Shown here in pieces: positions 1 through 5,101 of a stretch of 5,101 bases of DNA. Numbering within the stretch: position 1 is the first letter of the stretch; every line of letters starts with the position of its first letter. The position numbers and the translations under genes were made by a program. Under the pieces are notes generated by a model that saw nothing but the letters and a program-made list of their open reading frames with translations, did no database searches and was not told the origin of the DNA. Source of the DNA: Lachnospiraceae bacterium (GTDB lineage Bacteria; Bacillota; Clostridia; Lachnospirales; Lachnospiraceae); NCBI GenBank assembly GCA_900759225.1, contig CAAEUM010000204.1:1-5101 (forward strand). Direction: 5' to 3'.

Positions 1-819
1 AAGCTGAGTCGATTAATGTTATTTTCAATACTTACGTTAATAGCAATTATGTTTGTAATTCCTATTTTTTACAGTATATTTAACTCATTTAAAAGTCAGA
101 AAGAAATTTTATCTACTACCATGACGTTTTTTCCCAATAATCCATCATTAGAAAATTATATATATGTATTTCAACATGGTTCACAATATTTAGGGTATTA
201 TGTCAATAGCTTAAAAATCACATCAATTGGTGTTGCATTAACTGTAATTTTCAGCGCCATGAGTGGGTACGCATTTGCCCGCCTTCCTTTCAAAGGAAGC
301 AAGGCTATTCTGGCTTTTATATTGTTTGTAATTACATTCCCATTGGCAGCTCTATTAATTCCTATTTATATTATGGAATACAATATAGGATTGTTAAATA
401 CAACAATTGGACTAGTTCTTCCGAACGTTATGAATGTACTCCCCTTTTCTATTTTTATCATGAGAGGAATTTTCAAAGATTTACCTATAGAATTAGAAGA
501 AGCAGCCAGGATGGATGGTTGTAGCGTTTTTCAAACCTGGAAAAATGTGATGGCTCCTTTAGCTAAAAATGGAATGATTATTGTTTTGGTATTCTCATTT
601 TATAACATATGGGGAGAATATACGATGGGAAAAACACTAGCTACTCAGGATAGTGCGATGCCTATCGCAGTAGCACTAACTTTATTAAAAGGAGATAGCT
701 GGAATTTTGGAGTGTTGGGTGCAGTTATTACTATGACCATTATCCCGCCTATTATTATATTCATTATATTCCAGAAGCAGTTAGTAGATGGTATTGCTAT
801 GGGAGCGGTGAAAGGCTAA
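1..819 (+). CDS. Carbohydrate ABC transporter permease, MalG type (5' end outside window)
   Basis: This is an integral membrane subunit of a sugar-importing ABC transporter. Such subunits pair with a second (MalF-type) permease, an ATPase and a lipoprotein that binds the substrate. The frame is open from base 1; the first ATG is at 16 with no convincing ribosome-binding site, and KLSR precedes it, so the true start probably lies before the window. Numbering from that ATG, membrane segments lie near residues 2-22, 66-88, 97-120, 130-150, 186-205 and 232-253. The cytoplasmic EAA loop that docks on the ATPase is clear at about 161-185 (EEAARMDG, then APL); the usual final proline is replaced. 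The C-terminus GAVKG is typical of the family. Partner genes would lie upstream. The substrate cannot be told. The base composition is markedly AT-rich compared with the genes from 1367 onward. Confidence 0.93.
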   Translation, partial: KLSRLMLFSILTLIAIMFVIPIFYSIFNSFKSQKEILSTTMTFFPNNPSLENYIYVFQHGSQYLGYYVNSLKITSIGVALTVIFSAMSGYAFARLPFKGSKAILAFILFVITFPLAALLIPIYIMEYNIGLLNTTIGLVLPNVMNVLPFSIFIMRGIFKDLPIELEEAARMDGCSVFQTWKNVMAPLAKNGMIIVLVFSFYNIWGEYTMGKTLATQDSAMPIAVALTLLKGDSWNFGVLGAVITMTIIPPIIIFIIFQKQLVDGIAMGAVKG

Positions 820-1049
820 AAATAACGTTTAATTTATGAATACAAAATTAATGCTTTCAGAATGTTCAATATCATCTATAAATCACACCCCACCGACTTA
901 GAACAACATCATAAACTTCACAAAAATTATTCTTATATCCAAAGAGTGTAACCACCAAATATTTCTGTGAGCAGATATGAAATTACTCCAACCCTCCACG
1001 AGTTGGAGTAATTTACTTACAATTTTTAATAAACTTAGAATTTTTCTCT
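820..1049. other. AT-rich intergenic stretch, no gene recognised
   Basis: No reading frame here looks like a protein gene. A 61-codon minus-strand frame (898-1083) starts with TTG, has no ribosome-binding site and overlaps the transposase fossil in another frame. No strong terminator directly follows the permease stop at 819; the only notable element is the inverted repeat at 980-1014. The stretch may include decayed insertion-sequence DNA downstream of the transposase remnant, but I could not align it to anything. Confidence 0.5.
980..1014 (+). terminator. 13-bp perfect hairpin, possible terminator of the ABC operon
   Basis: The arms AAATTACTCCAAC (980-992) and GTTGGAGTAATTT (1002-1014) are exact reverse complements around a 9-nt loop. 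On the plus strand the hairpin is followed by ACTTACAATTTTT, a weak and delayed T tract. It lies about 160 bp after the permease stop, so it could end that operon. No T tract follows on the minus strand. It could instead be a structural remnant of the neighbouring insertion sequence. Confidence 0.4.
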
Positions 1050-1290
1050 CTAATATTCCCTCAAAAATTTCAGATATTCGCAAATATTCATACTATGTGT
1101 CTTTACCATCTCAACCATTATACAGATCACCACACCGGTATTAGCTCCATCTACAAAACCGATGAACAGACAATTCTTCCAATCAACTGCAAACAATTAA
1201 ATCCCATTCTCGTTGAGATTATTAATAACGCTGAAGCTCTATCTTCCAAGATAAATCACCTCTTTATTCATTCAAGTAGCATGATTATCT
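1050..1290 (-). pseudogene. IS66-family transposase remnant (C-terminal part, decayed)
   Basis: Read on the minus strand from about 1290 down to the TAG at 1050-1052, the translation follows the C-terminal signature of IS66 transposases (TnpC). NNLNENGI (1223 to 1200) matches the NNLAER/SENAIRPF motif. It is followed in frame by a TAA at 1199-1197 where the conserved R/K would be, then LFAVDWKNCLF matches F-V-GRKNWLF. Next come GANTGVVICIMVEMVK, matching KGA-ASA-YSIVETAK, and ICEYLKFLREY*, matching the YLKYLL end. Upstream, a YL-GR stretch near 1258 matches the YLEDGR motif but with a stop and small indels. Catalytic domains are absent, so this is a dead fragment. Family assignment rests on remembered motifs. 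Confidence 0.75.
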
Positions 1291-1366
1291 TTTAACTTTA
1301 CCATAACCCCTTATCAAGCGTATATCACATTGTTTTTGCTTACTATAATTGCAACTCTCTTTCATC

Positions 1367-1780
1367 CTAGTTTTCCCCCTGGTATATTTTATCCAGGACT
1401 GCCGCCACCTCACAAATCGTATGATAGCAGCGCTCTTCCTCCGTAAAATATTTGGGCTTTAACTGGCTGCACAGCTCTGAACCAAAGGTCTCCTTTACTG
1501 CAGCAATATATTCCCTCACCTTGTCCATCAGCTCCGGGCTTGTATGGCCGCCGTCCCCATGAACCATTTTACAGCTTAAAGCAGCAATTCCGCCTGTCAC
1601 AGCGCCGCAGACATTCTGACAGCCCATACCGCCGCCAAACCCTGCCATTGCCTTTACAAGCTCTTTTGACTTATCTGCCTCAATTCCCCAAGCCTCGGCA
1701 GCTGCACTGAATACAGCCTCTGCACAGTTATAATTCGTTTTTTTGTAATACTTTTCCAGATAGTCTACAACCTTTCCCAT
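1367..1780 (-). CDS. C_GCAxxG_C_C family protein (putative redox-active protein)
   Basis: This 137-aa soluble protein belongs to the family named after its cysteine pattern (C_GCAxxG_C_C, Pfam PF09719). Its reaction is not established; metal- or thiol-based redox activity has been proposed from the conserved cysteines. Cysteines are at 19 (in NCAEAV), 54 and 58 (GMGCQNVCGAVTGG), 70, 104, 118 and 123 (RCYHTICEVA). The glycine-rich FGGGMG stretch (about 48-53) is typical. There is no signal peptide or membrane segment. The length is normal for the family. The ATG at 1780 is preceded by AAAGGAG at 1797-1791. The gene starts 41 bp after folT on the same strand with no terminator between them, so it is probably the second gene of the folate-riboswitch operon. 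No hairpin terminator is evident after its stop. Confidence 0.9.
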   Translation of the reverse strand: MGKVVDYLEKYYKKTNYNCAEAVFSAAAEAWGIEADKSKELVKAMAGFGGGMGCQNVCGAVTGGIAALSCKMVHGDGGHTSPELMDKVREYIAAVKETFGSELCSQLKPKYFTEEERCYHTICEVAAVLDKIYQGEN

Positions 1781-1821
1781 ATTTTTCCCTCTCCTTTATC
1801 ATTTTTGTATTTATCCGTTTT

Positions 1822-2382
1822 TTATCGGTTCCCTTTTTCCAGCATCTTAAAAAGTCCTGCTGCCTCCAAAAGCTTTGCCACATTATAAAAAATAATAGAA
1901 TCGATGGGCCACATGATCAGATTTTTCACTGCCCTGGCCGGAAGCAGCACCCCAAAGGCCTTTCCGTAAAGGACAGACAGGCACACTGTATTTAAACATA
2001 CATTACACACCAGCGATACCACAAAATGGGCTGCAAATACGCGCCACAGCTTTAATGGCCGTTTATAGAAAAAGCTTCCGTAAATCAGCCCTGCCAGCAT
2101 AGCTATCAGGGTAAAGCCCGGAAAGAAGGCTCCGGTTGGCTTTAAAAGATATTTCACAATATCCATGACACCGGCAAATAGGCTGCCGGTTACCGGGCCA
2201 AAGAGATAATGAACCAGCTCATTGGGAATCCCTGAAAACCCAATGCGGATGGTGCTCCCCACCTCAATGCTCATGGCACTCAGGACAATGCCTGCTGCCC
2301 CCATCATGGCACAGACTGTCACAGTCCTTACATGTTTCAGTTCACCATAGGAGCAGGTAAACAAAGTTGCTAATTTTTGCAT
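1822..2382 (-). CDS. folT: Folate-family ECF transporter S component
   Basis: This is the substrate-binding membrane subunit (S component) of an energy-coupling-factor vitamin transporter, expected to bind folate and work with EcfA/EcfA'/EcfT encoded elsewhere. The protein is 186 aa, the usual length, with about six hydrophobic segments near residues 20-40, 53-75, 88-108, 113-133, 136-150 and 157-175. The stretch IRIGFSGIPNELVHYLFGP (about 45-63), and FFPGFTL with GLIYGSFFYKRP further on, are characteristic of the folate group. The frame stays open upstream to 2556, but that extension would translate the riboswitch. The ATG at 2382 follows AAAGGAGG (2400-2393) at a 10-nt spacing and gives the family's normal N-terminus. 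A THF riboswitch directly upstream independently supports a folate substrate. No other ECF genes are in the window. Confidence 0.93.
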   Translation of the reverse strand: MQKLATLFTCSYGELKHVRTVTVCAMMGAAGIVLSAMSIEVGSTIRIGFSGIPNELVHYLFGPVTGSLFAGVMDIVKYLLKPTGAFFPGFTLIAMLAGLIYGSFFYKRPLKLWRVFAAHFVVSLVCNVCLNTVCLSVLYGKAFGVLLPARAVKNLIMWPIDSIIFYNVAKLLEAAGLFKMLEKGNR

Positions 2383-2388
2383 AAAAAA

Positions 2389-2430
2389 ATTACCTCCTTT
2401 GCAGACCTCTCGACTACAAACGGAGATAAT
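2389..2430 (-). promoter_or_regulatory. Expression-platform hairpin sequestering the folT Shine-Dalgarno, followed by T7
   Basis: On the minus strand the arm ATTATCTCC (2430-2422), a bulged G (2421) and TTTGTAG (2420-2414) pair with CTGCAAA (2404-2398) and GGAGGTAAT (2397-2389) across a 9-nt loop, giving 16 pairs including two G-U. The folT Shine-Dalgarno GGAGG lies wholly in the 3' arm, and seven Ts run from 2389 to 2383 just before the ATG. The element could therefore block ribosome binding, or act as a terminator placed on the ribosome-binding site. A competing small hairpin CGGA/TCCG (2433-2421) would free the Shine-Dalgarno. Which form goes with ligand binding is not settled by the sequence. 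Confidence 0.7.
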
Positions 2431-2477
2431 CCGGCAGACGGCGCCAAAAACAAGCCATCGCTGTATTTCCCTCAGCT

Positions 2478-2580
2478 GCAGCGGGATGCGGCCTGGACAC
2501 CGCAGAAGGTAAAGTACCTCTTTCGTCTGGCTGGCAACTCCCTGTCCAACCGGCACTTAACGCGTCCAGACCTACTCTGC
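2478..2580 (-). promoter_or_regulatory. Tetrahydrofolate (THF) riboswitch aptamer
   Basis: The minus strand matches the THF (folT) riboswitch from end to end. In order there are GAGTAG, the conserved CGCGTTAAGTG, a GGTTGG/CCAGCC stem carrying an L3 loop with AGGGAGTTG, then GACGAAA, GCGGTGTCCAG and CGCATCCCGCTGC. P1 can form from GCAG (2580-2577) and CTGC (2481-2478). P2 forms from GTCTGGAC and GTCCAGGC. The L3 GGGA can pair with TCCC near the 3' end as the known pseudoknot. The aptamer ends about 96 nt before the folT start. Known members of this class control folate transport and synthesis genes, in line with the downstream gene. Confidence 0.95.
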
Positions 2581-2600
2581 TTTTTTATTTTCTGCTCTCT

Positions 2601-2628
2601 ACTATACACGTTTTTTTCGATTCTGCAA
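2601..2628 (-). promoter_or_regulatory. Predicted sigma-A promoter of the riboswitch-folT operon
   Basis: On the minus strand, -35 TTGCAG (2628-2623) and -10 TATAGT (2606-2601) are separated by 16 bp of A-rich DNA. The expected transcript start near 2594 would leave about 14 nt before the aptamer. The position fits a leader beginning just upstream of the riboswitch. It lies between the MBL hydrolase gene and folT. Confidence 0.7.
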
Positions 2629-2693
2629 GCACTTTCTGCATTTTTTAATCCGGCTCCTGCCAGTGCTTAGATCCAATGCTTCCCCTTTTCCCC

Positions 2694-3725
2694 CTACGCC
2701 TGGGCTGACTGCCAGTAGAAGGTGCCATCCTCTTCCGTCCGGATCACGAAATCCTCATCCCGCAGATATTCCAGGCAGGAAAAGGTCTTGCTCATCACCA
2801 TCTTAAGTTTTACAAATTCGTCTACATCCCCCGGAAGCTTATTCATTCCATAGGCCACGCAGGCTATCTCGCGCACTGTCATTTTCTTCCGGCTGTGGTC
2901 TAAAATCCGCTTGATCATATCCGTCTTATCCAGATAAGAAAAAATAATCCGGTCTGCCACCCGTTTTACATCCCGTATGGGCTTTTCATGGGCCGGAAGA
3001 AGGAGGCAGTCTCCATATTCATGCTTTAACCGGCGAAGTGAATCGAAATATAACTCCAGCAAATGTTCATCCGGAAAGGAGGTCCCCACAATGGGTACGA
3101 TCCCGTCAATGATCTGATCTGCACTGAATAAAAACCTTTTGTTCCGCTCAAAAAGCCCCATCTGTCCGTAAGTATGCCCCCGCAGACTCACTGCCTCAAA
3201 ACAGTAATCCCCGTAGGAAAATATCTGCCCCTCCGTCACAGGCAGTGACTTGAAATCAGCTATTTCATAAGCCCATCCCTTCCTGTTTTCCGCCCTGCGC
3301 CGCGCCTCCATAAACATATTCCACAGCTCCGGTGTTTTTTCGCAGGTTACCCCTGCACTTTTAATCACTCGATTCTGATCGCTGTTCCGCTCCGGCGTAA
3401 GATTATAATACAGACAGTCATACTGATGACGGTTTTCATCCTGGTTCATAAAAACCCTGGCTCCCCGGTCAGCAAATACACTCACAAGCCCTGTATGATC
3501 ATGGTGCTTATGAGTTAGGAATATATCAAGCTGGTCACAGCTTATCCCCAGCTCCTTAAAGGCCTTCTCCATCGTCTGAAGGCAGCTTTTTCTGCGGTAA
3601 CCGGCATCGATCATAAGGCTGCGCTCCCCGTCAGCTCCTGGAATTAAAAACACATGCATCCTGGTAGTGACACCCTGATCCGACGTAAGCTCTATTTCAT
3701 AAATACCTGGCAGTCGTTCTATCAT
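2694..3725 (-). CDS. MBL-fold metallohydrolase with C-terminal helical domain
   Basis: This 343-aa cytoplasmic enzyme belongs to the metallo-beta-lactamase superfamily, whose members use one or two metal ions for hydrolysis; the substrate is unknown. The metal-binding motif HxHxDH is at residues 72-77 (THKHHDHTG). A further ligand candidate is His184 in GHTYGQMG, the bridging Asp is probably 203 in FSADQI, and the last His is 246 in PAHEKP, so the full metal site is present. The segment after about 255 (helical, with MTVREIACVAYG at 282-293) resembles the small winged-helix C-terminal domain found in LACTB2-like members. There is no signal peptide. The ATG at 3725 is preceded by AAGGAGG 8 nt away. 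The gene has its own promoter and is divergent from the EIIC gene. No clear terminator separates it from the folT promoter. Confidence 0.9.
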   Translation of the reverse strand: MIERLPGIYEIELTSDQGVTTRMHVFLIPGADGERSLMIDAGYRRKSCLQTMEKAFKELGISCDQLDIFLTHKHHDHTGLVSVFADRGARVFMNQDENRHQYDCLYYNLTPERNSDQNRVIKSAGVTCEKTPELWNMFMEARRRAENRKGWAYEIADFKSLPVTEGQIFSYGDYCFEAVSLRGHTYGQMGLFERNKRFLFSADQIIDGIVPIVGTSFPDEHLLELYFDSLRRLKHEYGDCLLLPAHEKPIRDVKRVADRIIFSYLDKTDMIKRILDHSRKKMTVREIACVAYGMNKLPGDVDEFVKLKMVMSKTFSCLEYLRDEDFVIRTEEDGTFYWQSAQA

Positions 3726-3750
3726 GTCCTTCTCCTCCTTGGTCTCTATC

Positions 3751-3779
3751 AGTATAAATCAGCTCCGCTTATTTTTCAA
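3751..3779 (-). promoter_or_regulatory. Predicted sigma-A promoter of the MBL hydrolase gene
   Basis: On the minus strand, -35 TTGAAA (3779-3774) and -10 TATACT (3756-3751) are spaced by 17 bp, very close to consensus. Transcription would start near 3744 and leave a leader of about 20 nt that holds the AAGGAGG ribosome-binding site. Confidence 0.75.
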
Positions 3780-3813
3780 ATATGTTAATTATTTCACAAT
3801 TTTTGTATTTTTC

Positions 3814-3841
3814 TTGCATTTCAAGTAATTTCTGTTACAAT
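3814..3841 (+). promoter_or_regulatory. Predicted promoter of the EIIC gene (extended -10)
   Basis: On the plus strand, -35 TTGCAT (3814-3819) and -10 TACAAT (3836-3841) are 16 bp apart, with TG at 3833-3834 giving an extended -10. Transcription would start near 3848. It is divergent from, and 35 bp away from, the hydrolase promoter. I saw no catabolite-control (cre) site nearby. Confidence 0.65.
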
Positions 3842-3916
3842 TTCTTCCCAGAGGGCCTCCCTGCTGTGCCAATGCCTCCAGCCTGGCCTATCCCTCACAA
3901 AGAAAGGAATCAAATC

Positions 3917-4939
3917 ATGAATCGCGAAACTGTAAAAAATTTCCTGGAACGGAAGCAGGTTCACATCACCCTGCACACCTACCTCATTGACGCCCTGGGA
4001 GCCATGGCCTTCGGCCTTTTTGCCTCACTGCTCATTGGCACCATTTTTGGCACCCTGGGACAGCAGTTCCAGATTGAGCTGTTTAATGTCATTGCCGATT
4101 ACGCCAAGGGCGCTACCGGTGCAGCCCTGGGCGTTGCCATTGCCCATGCTTTAAAGGCACCTCAGCTGGTTCTCTTTTCAGCCGCAACCGTCGGAATTGC
4201 CGGAAATGCACTGGGCGGCCCTGTAGGCGCTCTTGTTGCTGCCATTGTTTCTGTTGAGCTGGGAAAAATTGTTTCCAAGGAAACACGGCTTGATATACTT
4301 GTGACTCCCGGCGTTACCATTATCTCCGGTGTGCTGATGGCACAATTTGTAGGCCCGGCTGTAGGCGGCTTTATGAACTGGTTTGGTGATCTTGTAAAGA
4401 CCTCTACAGAAATGCAGCCATTTATTATGGGAATCCTTGTTTCCGCCCTGGTCGGCATTGCCCTGACCCTTCCAATCAGCAGCGCTGCTATCTGTATCGC
4501 ACTGTCCTTAGACGGTTTGGCCGGAGGAGCCGCTACAGCTGGCTGCTGCGCCCAGATGATCGGCTTTGCTGTTATGAGCTATCGTGAAAATAAAATCGGA
4601 GGCCTTATGGCCCAGGGCCTTGGCACCAGCATGCTTCAGATGGGAAATATCGTATTAAATCCCCGCATCTGGATTCCGCCTACATTGGCTTCCATGATAA
4701 CCGGCCCCATTGCCACTATGGTTTTTAAACTTGAAAACATCCCTGCCGGTTCCGGAATGGGAACCTGCGGCCTGGTAGGCCCCATCGGCGTCTACACTGC
4801 CATGGGCGGCGGCACCCAGATGTGGCTTGGCATCCTGTTTGTATGCTTCCTTCTTCCGGCTGTGCTTACCTGGATCTTCGGCGAGCTGCTGCGCAGGATC
4901 GGATGGATCAAGCCTGGAGACTTAAAATTAGATCTGTAA
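3917..4939 (+). CDS. PTS sugar transporter subunit IIC (PTS_EIIC_2 family membrane protein)
   Basis: This 340-aa polytopic membrane protein resembles the PTS_EIIC_2 group (Pfam PF13303), annotated as the membrane channel subunit of a phosphotransferase system. The frame opens at 3782, but the ATG at 3917 is preferred: AAAGGA (3903-3908) lies 8 nt before it, MNRETVKNFLERK is a natural N-terminus, and the upstream part would be mostly 5' leader. Many glycine-rich hydrophobic segments run from about residue 25 to 325. Characteristic stretches are LDGLAGGAATAGCCAQMIGF (198-217), NPRIWIPPTLAS (248-259) and GSGMGTCGLVGPIG (278-291). No EIIA, EIIB or sugar enzyme gene lies beside it, so the substrate and even its use as a classical PTS are unproven. 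It is monocistronic here, with its own promoter and terminator. Confidence 0.88.
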   Translation: MNRETVKNFLERKQVHITLHTYLIDALGAMAFGLFASLLIGTIFGTLGQQFQIELFNVIADYAKGATGAALGVAIAHALKAPQLVLFSAATVGIAGNALGGPVGALVAAIVSVELGKIVSKETRLDILVTPGVTIISGVLMAQFVGPAVGGFMNWFGDLVKTSTEMQPFIMGILVSALVGIALTLPISSAAICIALSLDGLAGGAATAGCCAQMIGFAVMSYRENKIGGLMAQGLGTSMLQMGNIVLNPRIWIPPTLASMITGPIATMVFKLENIPAGSGMGTCGLVGPIGVYTAMGGGTQMWLGILFVCFLLPAVLTWIFGELLRRIGWIKPGDLKLDL

Positions 4940-4949
4940 TTTATAAACC

Positions 4950-4990
4950 AAGCCGGGAAACAGTTTGAAGTTAGCTGCTTCCCGGCTTTT
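4950..4990 (+). terminator. Intrinsic terminator of the EIIC gene
   Basis: AAGCCGGGAA (4950-4959) pairs perfectly with TTCCCGGCTT (4979-4988). After one mismatch the stem can add CAG/CTG, leaving an 11-nt loop. The stem runs into TTTT (4987-4990). It starts 10 bp after the EIIC stop codon. Confidence 0.88.
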
Positions 4991-5016
4991 GCATACTGTT
5001 TCAATTTTTATGATGC

Positions 5017-5054
5017 AAAAAAGGCCCAAGTCTTCATTTCTAAAGACCTGAACC
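5017..5054 (-). terminator. Intrinsic terminator of the tRNA gene
   Basis: On the minus strand GGTTCAGGTCTT (5054-5043) pairs with AAGACTTGGGCC (5034-5023), 12 pairs with a few G-U, across the 8-nt loop TAGAAATG. Six Ts follow (5022-5017). It begins 7 nt after the tRNA 3' end and faces the EIIC terminator, so the two convergent units are each closed. Confidence 0.88.
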
Positions 5055-5061
5055 CTTCACC

Positions 5062-5101
5062 TGCAGAAGAAGGGAGTCGAACCCTCAAGGTATTGCTACC
5101 A
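5062..5101 (-). tRNA. 3' part of a class II tRNA, probably tRNA-Leu (5' part beyond window)
   Basis: On the minus strand the end of the window reads as a variable arm GGTA-GCAA-TACC (5100-5089), then TT, a T arm GAGGG-TTCGACT-CCCTT (5086-5070), an acceptor strand CTTCTGC (5069-5063) and discriminator A (5062). The long variable arm limits it to Leu, Ser or Tyr. The implied 5' acceptor strand GCAGAAG and discriminator A fit bacterial tRNA-Leu. The anticodon lies outside the window, so identity is inferred. CCA is not encoded: the next bases are GGT. Confidence 0.85.

Noticed and set aside
831..852. TTAATTT/AAATTAA repeat just after the permease stop as a terminator
   Set aside because: It is a short AT-only stem without a T tract, as expected by chance in DNA of this composition.
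898..1083. 61-codon minus-strand frame in the gap after the permease
   Set aside because: It starts with TTG, lacks a ribosome-binding site, resembles no family I know, spans the perfect hairpin and overlaps the IS66 remnant in a different frame.
1095..1295. 66-codon plus-strand frame
   Set aside because: It is antisense to the IS66 transposase fossil, which explains the sequence better; there is no ribosome-binding site.
2383..2556. N-terminal extension of the folT frame
   Set aside because: This stretch is the THF riboswitch and its expression platform; the ATG at 2382 has the ribosome-binding site and gives the normal protein length.
2627..2668. 7-bp inverted repeat AAGCACT (2627-2633) / AGTGCTT (2662-2668) between the MBL gene and folT
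   Set aside because: It looked like a terminator for the MBL gene, but the arms are 28 nt apart and no T tract follows on the minus strand. One arm overlaps the folT -35 region, so an operator is conceivable, but nothing supports it further.
2377..2670. 97-codon plus-strand frame over the riboswitch
   Set aside because: It is antisense to the riboswitch and promoter and its product has no recognisable features.
3782..3916. Upstream extension of the EIIC frame
   Set aside because: It starts before the predicted promoter, whose -10 lies at 3836-3841, and has no ribosome-binding site; the start at 3917 does.
4162..4458. 98-codon minus-strand frame inside the EIIC gene
   Set aside because: It is a shadow of the well-supported EIIC reading frame; the Pro/Thr/Ser-rich product is typical of antisense translation of Gly/Ala/Val-rich coding DNA.
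4792..5004. 70-codon minus-strand frame at the EIIC 3' end
   Set aside because: It covers the EIIC terminator and coding end, with no ribosome-binding site or family resemblance.

Overview
The window looks like a chromosomal segment of a low-to-medium-GC Firmicute, most likely a gut clostridium of the Lachnospiraceae type. This is inferred from several features together: strong AAAGGAG/GGAGG ribosome-binding sites, a stand-alone folate ECF transporter S component behind a tetrahydrofolate (THF) riboswitch, a C_GCAxxG_C_C family protein, a PTS_EIIC_2-type permease, and a leucine-type tRNA without an encoded CCA. No species can be named from the sequence alone.

Layout. (1) Positions 1-819 (+) hold the 3' part of a MalG-type sugar ABC transporter permease; its start lies before the window. 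(2) Positions 820-1366 are AT-rich and carry no intact gene. They contain a 13-bp perfect inverted repeat (980-1014) and, on the minus strand at about 1050-1290, a decayed C-terminus of an IS66-family transposase. (3) Positions 1367-2628 (-) form a probable folate-responsive operon: promoter, THF riboswitch aptamer (2478-2580), a hairpin that buries the Shine-Dalgarno sequence (2389-2430), folT, then a small cysteine-rich C_GCAxxG_C_C protein gene. (4) Positions 2694-3725 (-) encode a 343-aa MBL-fold metallohydrolase with its own promoter. (5) Positions 3917-4939 (+) encode a 340-aa PTS_EIIC_2-type membrane protein, divergent from the hydrolase and closed by an intrinsic terminator. (6) Positions 5062-5101 (-) are the 3' end of a class II tRNA, probably tRNA-Leu, followed by a strong terminator; its 5' part lies beyond the window.

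The left ~1.35 kb is clearly more AT-rich than the rest, and the transposase fossil sits just before the change. This suggests that the sugar-transport block and the folT/MBL/EIIC block have different histories. The most informative points are the folate riboswitch with its unusual expression platform, the likely placing of an uncharacterised redox protein under folate control, and the IS66 fossil, which is visible only by reading through stop codons. I did not find a clearly new multi-gene system.
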